DNA from: JAVVHE01 sp038238915
GTDB lineage: Bacteria; Pseudomonadota; Alphaproteobacteria; Sphingomonadales; Sphingomonadaceae
Length of the DNA: 64,000 nt
Direction of reading: 5' to 3'
NCBI GenBank assembly: GCA_038238915.1
Contig: JBBSFH010000006.1
Coordinates: 62,001 to 126,000, forward strand
Part shown: positions 57,483 to 64,000 of the stretch, one piece after another
How the letters are laid out: every line of letters starts with the position of its first letter
How positions within the stretch are numbered: position 1 is the stretch's first letter
Notes under the pieces: model-generated
Seen by the model: only the letters and a program-made list of their open reading frames with translations
What the model was told of the DNA's origin: nothing
Database searches by the model: none
Position numbers and translations under genes: made by a program

Positions 57483-57494
57483 GCCCATCCGCGC

Positions 57495-58820
57495 TCAACC
57501 GCTGATGGCCTGGTGATGACTGTGCGGGTGGCTACCGTGCGGATGCGCCGAACCGTGCCCGCCGTGCCCGTGCGTTCCGCCATGCGGTGGCAGCGGCACT
57601 GGCGGCGCGGGATCGATCGAGCTGCCCGTGCTGCCGCTGAGATCGTTCACCAGCCACGCCTTCTTCTTCCAGTCGAACTCCCAGTGATCGGTGAGCTGGT
57701 TGCCCTTGCTGTACGGCTCCTGCGGACGCGGCACCTGATAATAATCGCCGACGATCAGATCGGGGGTCACGCTCATCACCAGAAAACCGTGATGATCGTC
57801 GAGAAAGTTCTCCAACGTGATCGTCAGTCCGTTGCTGCGATCCATCACCACCGGCGGCACCATTGCCTGATGATTGACTTTGATCACGTGGTGCAGATTG
57901 TGATAGCCGCCCGCGCCCGTCACGATGAACGGGGTGACTTTGCCGTCAGCGCCGGTGCGCGAGAAGCGCTGATAATTATGGACATGGCCCGCGAGCACCA
58001 TATCGGGGAAACGATTGGCGGTGGCGGCAGCGTGTTCGATCGCTTCGAGCATGTACTTGCTGCCCGAATGATAATCATCGGCCGAATAAACCGGATGATG
58101 CAACGCCACCATCAATGGCACGTCGGTAGGCAGCGTCTTCAGTTCGTTGATGAACCACTCGGTCTGCGGGCTGCGGATTTGACCCCCTTCGGGGACATTG
58201 GAATACAGGCCCACGATGTTCATCAGCGGCGAGGTGAGCGTCCAGTAGACGTTGGGCTGCACCATCGCGGTGCGCATCGAATCCTGCGATTCTGGCATTT
58301 TGACCGGTGCGGGCGCGCAGAAGTTGCGCACGAAACCATCGAGGCTGTTGTCGCCAGGCAGGTTCTCGCCATCGTGATTGCCCGCTACCGCGAAGATCGG
58401 GCGCGGATAGAATTCGTAAGGCTGGTAGAATTGCGCGTAATATTCCTTCACCTCGCCGTTGTAATAGACACAGTCCCCGGTGATGTAGAGGAACGATGGA
58501 TTGTGCGCGGCATCGGCAGCGGGATCGAAACTCTTCTCCATACCTTTGGCGACCAGCAGTTGCGGCATCGCGTCCTTGATGCCTCCCATGTCGCCGTTCA
58601 GGTGGAAGGTGAGTTTTTTCTCCGCAACGATCGTCGCCATCTCGGGCGCGTCGAGCACATGCTCCAGCGGCAACCGGAACGGTGGCTGGCCCGTCGGCGC
58701 GGGCAGATCTCGAAAATGCGTATCGCGCGTCGGCTTCAGCGTGACAGGAAAATGCCCCTGCAGAATCGGGCGGCGACGACCGAAAACGTGGGTGGATTTG
58801 CCATTATAATGGTCGATCAT
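57495..58820 (-). CDS. Metallophosphoesterase with His-rich tail
   Basis: A 441-residue metallophosphoesterase. No signal peptide is evident from ATG 58820. Metal sites are in order: HLNGDMGG near residue 75, YITGDCVYYNG near 112, VAGNHDGENL near 145, VALHHPVYSADDY near 240 and VLAGHVHNYQRF near 280, matching purple-acid-phosphatase-like enzymes. The C-terminus is a His/Gly/Pro tail (HGGTHGHGGHGSAHPHGSHP), which may bind metal or be disordered. Substrate unknown. Confidence 0.88.
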   Translation of the reverse strand: MIDHYNGKSTHVFGRRRPILQGHFPVTLKPTRDTHFRDLPAPTGQPPFRLPLEHVLDAPEMATIVAEKKLTFHLNGDMGGIKDAMPQLLVAKGMEKSFDPAADAAHNPSFLYITGDCVYYNGEVKEYYAQFYQPYEFYPRPIFAVAGNHDGENLPGDNSLDGFVRNFCAPAPVKMPESQDSMRTAMVQPNVYWTLTSPLMNIVGLYSNVPEGGQIRSPQTEWFINELKTLPTDVPLMVALHHPVYSADDYHSGSKYMLEAIEHAAATANRFPDMVLAGHVHNYQRFSRTGADGKVTPFIVTGAGGYHNLHHVIKVNHQAMVPPVVMDRSNGLTITLENFLDDHHGFLVMSVTPDLIVGDYYQVPRPQEPYSKGNQLTDHWEFDWKKKAWLVNDLSGSTGSSIDPAPPVPLPPHGGTHGHGGHGSAHPHGSHPHSHHQAISG

Positions 58821-58913
58821 GAGTGCGGCTCCGAGCAAAACGGTGGAACATTCACGCAGAAAGCAACATGGACGGAATGTAACATACTACTGAACCTCGT
58901 TCCAGTCAGCGGC

Positions 58914-59354
58914 TCAATCGATGAGAAAAAATTGTAGCGCGCTCCAGGCGTCGCGCTTGGCACCATAGGCGAGCGTGTGCGCAGCGCTGCTCGATGGCAG
59001 CGCGACGAGCACGATCCCCGAACCGGCGAGCAGGGGCGTGCCCAGCTGCGCGGCGAGCTTGCCGTTGAACGCCACCGCGCGCAGTTCGGGCAAACTGGCG
59101 ACAAGCGAAGCCAGATCGCTCGTCTGCGAATCCCGGATGGCGGTATCGAGGCTGCCTGGTCGGCGTGCGCTGGCGATCACATCCCACAGCGCGATGCGTG
59201 CCCGCTGGATGGTGGCCGCGCGCTCCTCATAGGGCAATATGGTCAGCGGCAGGCCAATAACGTCACCCAGCAACCGCCAGAAGGCGTTTTGCGGATGCGC
59301 GTAATATTGCCGGGCGGCGAGGCTGGCATCGCCGGGCAGCGACCCCAGGATCAA
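58914..59354 (-). CDS. DNA-deoxyinosine glycosylase
   Basis: A UDG-superfamily hypoxanthine-DNA glycosylase that removes deaminated adenine from DNA. The core ILGSLPGDASLAARQYYAHPQNAFW is diagnostic, ALWDVIASARRPGSLD follows near residue 57 and VALPSSSAAHTLAYGAKRDAW near 117. TTG 59354 is the only nearby conventional start, but the homologous sequence continues upstream (KQGLPPIACPTAH), so about 15 residues may be missed. It immediately follows def. Confidence 0.88.
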   Translation of the reverse strand: MILGSLPGDASLAARQYYAHPQNAFWRLLGDVIGLPLTILPYEERAATIQRARIALWDVIASARRPGSLDTAIRDSQTSDLASLVASLPELRAVAFNGKLAAQLGTPLLAGSGIVLVALPSSSAAHTLAYGAKRDAWSALQFFLID

Positions 59355-59410
59355 TACATGCGCGGTCGGACACGCGATCGGCGGCAGACCCTGCTTGAGT
59401 AATGCCGCCG

Positions 59411-59941
59411 CTATTTGTCCGCCTTCTCGCGACGCGCCTTGGCCAACTTGCGAAGCAGAATATCGCGCTTCAGCCGCGTGATGTGATCGATGAACAGCAC
59501 GCCGTTCAGATGATCGATCTCGTGCTGGAGGCAGGTCGATCGCAGCCCGTCGAGTTCCTCCTCATGGCTCGCCCCGTCCACATCGAGCCAGCGCGCTCGA
59601 ACGCGCGCAGGTCGCTCGACATCGGCGTACATCTCCGGGATCGAAAGGCAGCCCTCGTTGTAGATCGACAGCTCGTCCGATACCCACAACAGCTCGGGAT
59701 TTATGAAGGCTTCGGGCACGCGCACCGACACCCCATCCTCGCCCTCGCGTTGCAGGTCCATCACGCACACGCGCTGCAGCGCCCCAACCTGAACTGCAGC
59801 GAGGCCGATACCGGGCGCATCGTACATCGTCTCTAACATGTTCGAGACAAGCTTGCGGATATTGGCATCGACCGCTTCGACTGGCGCGGCTTTGAGGCGC
59901 AACCGGGGATCGGGAACTTCGAGGATGGGCAGAAGGGCCAT
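59411..59941 (-). CDS. def: Peptide deformylase
   Basis: Removes formyl groups from new proteins. The 176 residues hold all three motifs: GIGLAAVQVG near residue 44, EGCLSIPEMYADV near 95 with metal-binding Cys, and QHEIDHLNGVLFIDH near 136 with HExxH. It would work with fmt, 2.3 kb away on the other strand. Confidence 0.97.
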   Translation of the reverse strand: MALLPILEVPDPRLRLKAAPVEAVDANIRKLVSNMLETMYDAPGIGLAAVQVGALQRVCVMDLQREGEDGVSVRVPEAFINPELLWVSDELSIYNEGCLSIPEMYADVERPARVRARWLDVDGASHEEELDGLRSTCLQHEIDHLNGVLFIDHITRLKRDILLRKLAKARREKADK

Positions 59942-59972
59942 CGAGCCGAGCTAAGCACCGGCAATCAGGCGG

Positions 59973-60569
59973 TCAAGCCAGCGGCCTTCGCAAGCGCAGC
60001 GCCTGCGCGAGCGTCCCCTCGTCCAGATAATCGAGTTCGCCGCCTACCGGAACGCCGTGCGCCAACCCCGTCACGCGCACGGGCAGATTCTCCAGCCGCT
60101 CGGCGATATAGTGCATCGTCGTCTGCCCCTCGAGTGTGGCGTTCATCGCCAGCACCACCTCCTCGATCCCGCCGCCCGCCACGCGCGCGATGAGCATATC
60201 GATGGTAAGATCTTCGGGACGGATACCGTCCAGCGCCGACAATCGCCCGCCGAGCACATGGTAGCGCCCGCCGAACAGGCGCGCTCGATCGAGCGCCCAG
60301 AGATCCGCCACCTCCTCCACCACGCACAGGCTCGCGGGATCGCGCCTGGGATCGGTGCATACGCCGCACGGATCGGCCGTATCCACATTGCCGCATCGCC
60401 CGCAGGTCGAAAGCGTCCGCTCCACATGCTGGAGCGCTGCGATCAACGGGCCTAGCGCGGTCTCGCGGCGCTTGAGGAGGTGGAGCACCGCGCGCCGCGC
60501 CGAACGCGGGCCTAGGCCGGGCAGGCGGGCAAGCTGCTGGGTGAGCGCGTCGATTTCGGTGGAAGCCAT
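59973..60569 (-). CDS. recR: Recombination protein RecR
   Basis: Works with RecFO in gap repair. The 198-residue protein has the helix-hairpin-helix (LARLPGLGPRSARRAVLHLL near residue 15), the CGRCGNVDTADPCGVC zinc site near 55, and the Toprim domain (VVEEVADLWALDRARLFGGRYHVLGG near 85). ATG 60569 gives the family start. Divergent from the DUF6356 gene. Confidence 0.96.
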   Translation of the reverse strand: MASTEIDALTQQLARLPGLGPRSARRAVLHLLKRRETALGPLIAALQHVERTLSTCGRCGNVDTADPCGVCTDPRRDPASLCVVEEVADLWALDRARLFGGRYHVLGGRLSALDGIRPEDLTIDMLIARVAGGGIEEVVLAMNATLEGQTTMHYIAERLENLPVRVTGLAHGVPVGGELDYLDEGTLAQALRLRRPLA

Positions 60570-60618
60570 GTTTGCTGATAGATAGCGAACCAGCATCAAC
60601 CGGGGTAGGGACGCCGCC

Positions 60619-60891
60619 ATGCTGAACAAGCTCTTCACCGATCATCCGCGCGAAGTCGGCGAAACCTATCTCGAACATATGGGCGTCGCCTTCGGCTTCG
60701 GCCGTCGCATGATCGCGGGCGGCTTCGCCTGCCTGGTCCACGGCTTCGTGCCTGGCCTGCACAAGCGCACGGGCAGCACGATCATCAAGGCGCTGAACGC
60801 GCGGATGGTGGTCAACCGTAGCGCGATCCGACCCGGCGTCGATCCCGAAGATCACGCGCACGGTTTCCGCGATTACGGGTTCGGCATTTGA
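60619..60891 (+). CDS. DUF6356-family small protein
   Basis: A 90-residue protein typical of sphingomonads: LNKLFTDHPREVGETYLEHMGVAFGFGRRMIAGGFACLVHGFVPGLHKRTGS read in pieces shows a hydrophobic middle segment (MIAGGFACLVHGFVPGL), probably membrane-associated. Function unknown. Its TGA overlaps the TTG start of the next gene. Confidence 0.85.
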   Translation: MLNKLFTDHPREVGETYLEHMGVAFGFGRRMIAGGFACLVHGFVPGLHKRTGSTIIKALNARMVVNRSAIRPGVDPEDHAHGFRDYGFGI

Positions 60892-62201
60892 AGCATACGA
60901 TCGTTGTCGGCGGCGGCTATTCGGGCACGCTTGCCGCCGTCGGCCTGCTGGAACGCGGTGCAGGTGCGGTCACGCTGATCGAGCGTGCGCCCGTGTTCGC
61001 ACGCGGCGCGGCCTATGGCACCGTGCATCCGGGCCATCTGCTGAACGTGCGCGCGGCCAACATGAGCGCGTTTCCCGATCGGCCCGACGATTTCGTCCAC
61101 TGGCTCGGCACCGACGATGGGGCCGAATTCGTCGCGCGGCGTGATTACGGGCGCTATCTGGCGCACGTGCTGGAGGGTTGGCGGCGCGATCCCAAGCTGA
61201 CACTGGTCACTGGCGAGGTGGTCGCCGCCGAGCGCGGCACGGAGGGGTGGACGGTGCGTCTGCGCGATGGTCGCGCGATCGATGGCGAGCGGCTGATCCT
61301 CGCGACTGGCAACATGGCACCGCAGCCGCCGCCGGGCATCGATCCCGCCGCGTTCGATCCGGGCGTCTATGTGGACGATCCGTGGCGCGGCGAACTGCTG
61401 GGCGGACTTGGCGCGGACGATACCGTGCTGCTGATCGGCACCGGCCTCACCATGGTCGATGCGGTGGTGACGCTGCACGCAGCAGGGTTTGCGGGGCGCA
61501 TCCTCGCGCTCTCCCGGCGTGGCCTGGTGCCGCGCGCGCATAGCGAATGGGCGCGGTTGCGCACGATGGTCGAGCCGCCCGAGGGCGGGGCATCCGCAGT
61601 GCTCCGCGCGATGCGTGCCCGCGTGCGCGCTCGCGATCGATGGCAGATCGCGGTCGACGAGCTGCGGCCACATGTGCAGCGGCTGTGGATCCGGTCCACC
61701 GCAGAGGAGCGGCGGCGCTTCCTGCGTCACCTGCGGCCGTGGTGGGACGTTCACCGCCACCGCATCGCGCCCGAAATCCATGCGCGCCTCGATGCGATGC
61801 GCGCCGAAGGGCGGTTACAGACGGCGGCGGGACGGATCGTGTCGCTCACCCCCGAGGCGGGAGGCGCGACCGTGCGCTGGAAACCGCGCGGCGGCACGGG
61901 GGAGCACAGCGCCCGCGTCCGCCGGATCATGAACTGCACCGGCCCCGCAGGCGATATCGCGCGCTTCGGCCCCGCATTGATCCGCGGGCTGTTCGCCGAC
62001 GGCAGCGCGCGCCCCGATCCGCTGCGCATGGGCGTGGACGTGGATCCCCGATGCCGCGCGCTCGGTGCCGATGGGACGCCGACGCCGGGCCTCTATGCGG
62101 TAGGTCCGCTCACCAAGGGCGCGTTTTGGGAGATGGTGGCGGTGCCGCACATCCGCGGCCAGGTGGCGACGCTGGCGGCGCGCCTCGCGCTCGAGGAATA
62201 A
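60888..62201 (+). CDS. FAD/NAD(P)-binding oxidoreductase
   Basis: A 437-residue flavoprotein. The Rossmann motif is VVGGGYSGTLAAVGLLERG at the N-terminus, PGHLLNVRAANMSAFPDRPDDFVHWL follows near residue 45, and IGTGLTMVDAVVTLHAAGF near 185 is the second dinucleotide site. This fits FAD/NAD(P)-binding proteins of pfam13454 type. Its substrate is unknown. TTG 60888 overlaps the upstream stop (TTGA); its TAA shares one base with the fmt start. Confidence 0.85.
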   Translation: MKHTIVVGGGYSGTLAAVGLLERGAGAVTLIERAPVFARGAAYGTVHPGHLLNVRAANMSAFPDRPDDFVHWLGTDDGAEFVARRDYGRYLAHVLEGWRRDPKLTLVTGEVVAAERGTEGWTVRLRDGRAIDGERLILATGNMAPQPPPGIDPAAFDPGVYVDDPWRGELLGGLGADDTVLLIGTGLTMVDAVVTLHAAGFAGRILALSRRGLVPRAHSEWARLRTMVEPPEGGASAVLRAMRARVRARDRWQIAVDELRPHVQRLWIRSTAEERRRFLRHLRPWWDVHRHRIAPEIHARLDAMRAEGRLQTAAGRIVSLTPEAGGATVRWKPRGGTGEHSARVRRIMNCTGPAGDIARFGPALIRGLFADGSARPDPLRMGVDVDPRCRALGADGTPTPGLYAVGPLTKGAFWEMVAVPHIRGQVATLAARLALEE

Positions 62202-63100
62202 TGCGTCTCGCCTTCATGGGCACGCCCTCGTTCGCGGTGCCTGCACTTCAGGCGCTGGTAGCGTCGGGGCACGAGGTGGCGGCGGTCTACAGCCAGCCGC
62301 CGCGCCGGGGCGATCGGGGGCGGGTAACCCCCTCTCCCGTCGCTCAGGCTGCCGAACGCCTCGGCCTGCCCGTGCGCACGCCGATCAACTTCAAAGGCGA
62401 GGAGGCGCGCGCCCAATGGGAAACCCTGGGGCTCGATGTGGCCGTCGTCGCGGCCTATGGGCTGATCCTGCCCGCTGCAGTCCTCGATGCTCCGCGCCAA
62501 GGATGCTTCAACATTCACGCCTCGCTTCTCCCGCGCTGGCGTGGCGCGGCCCCGATCCAGCGCGCGATCCTCGCGGGCGATGCCGCGACCGGCGTGACGA
62601 TCATGGGCATGGACCGCGGCCTCGATACCGGCCCGATGTGGCTCGCCGAAGCCACGCCGGTGGCGCGCAAGACGGCGGGCGAAATCACCGACGAACTGGC
62701 CGCGATGGGCGCGCGGCTGATCGTGGACGCGCTGGCACGGCTGGACGTGCTGACACCGGTAGCCCAGCCCGACACGGGCGTGACCTACGCCGCCAAGATC
62801 GACAAGGCGGAGGCGCGGCTCGATTTCTCGCGCTTCGCAGTGGAGGTCGAGCGCGCCGTGCGCGCCTACAATCCCGCACCCGGCGCGTGGTTCGAGATCG
62901 CGGGTGAGCGCGTGAAGCTGCTGGCTGCCGAAGTCGTGGACGGCACAGGCGCGCCCGGCACGGTCCTGGACGATGCGCTGACGATCGCGTGTGGCAACGG
63001 CGCAATCCGGCCCACCATCGTACAGCGCGCGGGGGGCCGCGCGATGGCGGCCGCCGAGATGCTGCGCGGCCTCCCAGTCCCGCCGGGAACCCGGCTCTGA
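62201..63100 (+). CDS. fmt: Methionyl-tRNA formyltransferase
   Basis: Formylates initiator Met-tRNA using 10-formyl-THF. The 299 residues begin MRLAFMGTPSFAVPALQAL, with catalytic Asn-His-Asp region NIHASLLPRWRGAAPIQRAI near residue 108, GVTIMGMDRGLDTGPM near 133, and the C-terminal tRNA-binding domain. Its stop overlaps the CTG that appears to start truA. Confidence 0.97.
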   Translation: MRLAFMGTPSFAVPALQALVASGHEVAAVYSQPPRRGDRGRVTPSPVAQAAERLGLPVRTPINFKGEEARAQWETLGLDVAVVAAYGLILPAAVLDAPRQGCFNIHASLLPRWRGAAPIQRAILAGDAATGVTIMGMDRGLDTGPMWLAEATPVARKTAGEITDELAAMGARLIVDALARLDVLTPVAQPDTGVTYAAKIDKAEARLDFSRFAVEVERAVRAYNPAPGAWFEIAGERVKLLAAEVVDGTGAPGTVLDDALTIACGNGAIRPTIVQRAGGRAMAAAEMLRGLPVPPGTRL

Positions 63101-63837
63101 CGCGCTTTCGCCTGCTGCTCGAGTATGACGGTCGCCCCTTCATGGGCTGGCAACGGCAACCGCATGGGCCGAGCGTGCAAGCCGCGCTGGAGGATGCACT
63201 GTTCGCGGTGACCGGCGAACGCGGCCAAGTCCATGGTGCCGGGCGCACCGATGCCGGAGTTCACGCAGCCGGGCAGGTCGCGCACATCGACGTTGCGCGT
63301 ACCATCACCGCGTTCCGGCTGATGGGAGCGCTGAACGCGCGCGTCCGCCCCGCACCCGTTGCCGTTCTTGCCTGCGAGGAAGTCGCGCCCGATTGGCACG
63401 CGCGCTTTTCGTGCCTCGGCCGTCGCTACCGCTACCGCATCGTCAACCGTCGCGCGCCGCTGACCTTCGATGCGGGCCTAGCGTGGCGAGTGACCGCTCC
63501 ACTCGACGCAGATGCAATGCACGCGGCGGCGAAGCTCCTCACGGGTCGGCACGATTTTACCACCTTCCGCTCGGCCGCGTGCCAGGCCGACAGCCCGATC
63601 CGCACGCTCGATCGGCTCGATGTGGAGCGCATCGGCGATGAGGTGATCGTCCACGCGGCGGCGCGATCGTTTCTGCACCATCAGGTGCGATCAATGACGG
63701 GGTGCCTCAAGATGGTAGGCGAAGGCGCGTGGACAGCGGACGACCTAGCGGCCGCGCTCGCAGCGAGGGACCGCGCTGCGCTTGGCCTCAACGCACCGCC
63801 CGACGGGCTGGTATTCACCGAGGCGCTATATCCGTAG
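63097..63837 (+). CDS. truA: tRNA pseudouridine(38-40) synthase, apparent CTG start
   Basis: Modifies uridines 38-40 of tRNA anticodon arms. From CTG 63097 the product is 246 residues and reads (L)TRFRLLLEYDGRPFMGWQRQP, exactly the family N-terminus, followed by catalytic Asp in GAGRTDAGVHAAGQVAHID near residue 50 and RYRYRIVNRRAP near 110. The CTG overlaps the fmt TGA. No ATG, GTG or TTG lies near: the closest in frame upstream is GTG 62989, 36 codons inside fmt. Confidence 0.93.
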   Translation: MTRFRLLLEYDGRPFMGWQRQPHGPSVQAALEDALFAVTGERGQVHGAGRTDAGVHAAGQVAHIDVARTITAFRLMGALNARVRPAPVAVLACEEVAPDWHARFSCLGRRYRYRIVNRRAPLTFDAGLAWRVTAPLDADAMHAAAKLLTGRHDFTTFRSAACQADSPIRTLDRLDVERIGDEVIVHAAARSFLHHQVRSMTGCLKMVGEGAWTADDLAAALAARDRAALGLNAPPDGLVFTEALYP

Positions 63838-63873
63838 TGGCACGCCCCTCACCCGCACATGCATATCGCGCGG

Positions 63874-64000
63874 CTACTGCGGTCCGTAATTGGCGCGCAG
63901 CGTAACGCCGAAATAGCGGTCCGCCTCACGCGGGATGATGTAGCGATACGCGCCACCGGGTCCGTCACTGGTGATCGTCGCGGCGAAGCTCTGGTCGAGC
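63874..64000 (-). CDS. TonB-dependent receptor, C-terminal end (cut by window edge)
   Basis: The last 41 codons of a gene running in from the right edge. The frame reads DQSFAATITSDGPGGAYRYI, then READRYFGVTLRANYGP, and stops at TAG (63876-63874). The terminal strand YFGVTLRANYG with alternating hydrophobic residues is typical of outer-membrane TonB receptors. Only the end is visible, so this is a probable identification. Convergent with truA, 36 bases away. Confidence 0.6.
   Translation of the reverse strand, partial: LDQSFAATITSDGPGGAYRYIIPREADRYFGVTLRANYGPQ

Overview
The window is GC-rich chromosomal DNA from an alphaproteobacterium, most likely a sphingomonad (Sphingomonas or a close relative). 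The clues are a CcrM-type GANTC methyltransferase, a lone RibB-RibA-like RibBX protein, a vgr-related protein, DUF2059 and DUF6356 proteins, pseudoazurin, TonB-dependent receptors and tightly packed genes joined by four-base start/stop overlaps. Species assignment is inference from gene content. No rRNA, prophage, IS element, integrase or CRISPR array was seen.

Layout. 1-6.2 kb: two amidohydrolases (the first cut by the window edge), glmM, thiD (frameshifted into rnhB), rnhB and ccrM. 6.2-9.6 kb: dnaJ and dnaK on the minus strand, with a sigma32-like promoter and a long palindromic repeat between them. 9.6-11.9 kb: PCuAC copper chaperone, vgr-like protein, trmL, hemF. 12-19 kb: glutamate synthase, gltD and gltB, with a DUF2059 gene and an apparently fused MNT-HEPN toxin-antitoxin gene between them. 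19-25.8 kb: a cyclophilin-like protein, a three-module membrane/PQQ-type/cytochrome c dehydrogenase, a TonB receptor and mmsA. 25.8-30.2 kb: small coiled-coil protein, RidA-like protein, ABC transporter (double permease plus ATPase, no binding protein) and a ccdAB pair. 30.2-37.6 kb: two exported phosphoesterases, phhB, a small metallopeptidase, lipB, a Thr-rich lipoprotein, SCP2 and MaoC proteins. 37.7-41.1 kb: ilvN, a CDF-like transporter, a gene remnant, a low-GC hypothetical and ilvB. 41.2-45 kb: a DUF4188/TetR divergent pair, two small coiled-coil genes and a low-GC three-gene cassette (GHKL ATPase, STAS-like protein, membrane-anchored protein). 45-48 kb: nitronate monooxygenase, enoyl-CoA hydratase, pseudoazurin, exported superoxide dismutase, tRNA-Lys. 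48.2-50.6 kb: DUF2256 gene and the riboflavin genes ribE-ribBX-ribH. 50.6-57.5 kb: fhs, an Lhr-like helicase, purF, a SnoaL-like protein, an SDR. 57.5-64 kb: metallophosphoesterase, deoxyinosine glycosylase, def, recR, DUF6356 protein, FAD/NAD(P) oxidoreductase, fmt, truA and the 3' end of a TonB receptor.

Most of the window is housekeeping. The accessory signals are the GHKL/STAS cassette at 43-45 kb, the fused MNT-HEPN gene inside the glt cluster, ccdAB, and the low-GC gene at the end of ilvB. Two sequence-level patterns deserve attention. Three genes (vgr-like, ridA-like, truA) have the family N-terminus only if translation starts at CTG inside a CTGA overlap with the upstream stop, alongside the usual ATGA, GTGA and TTGA overlaps. 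The ccrM leader packs two GANTC sites and a perfect DnaA box into 31 bases.
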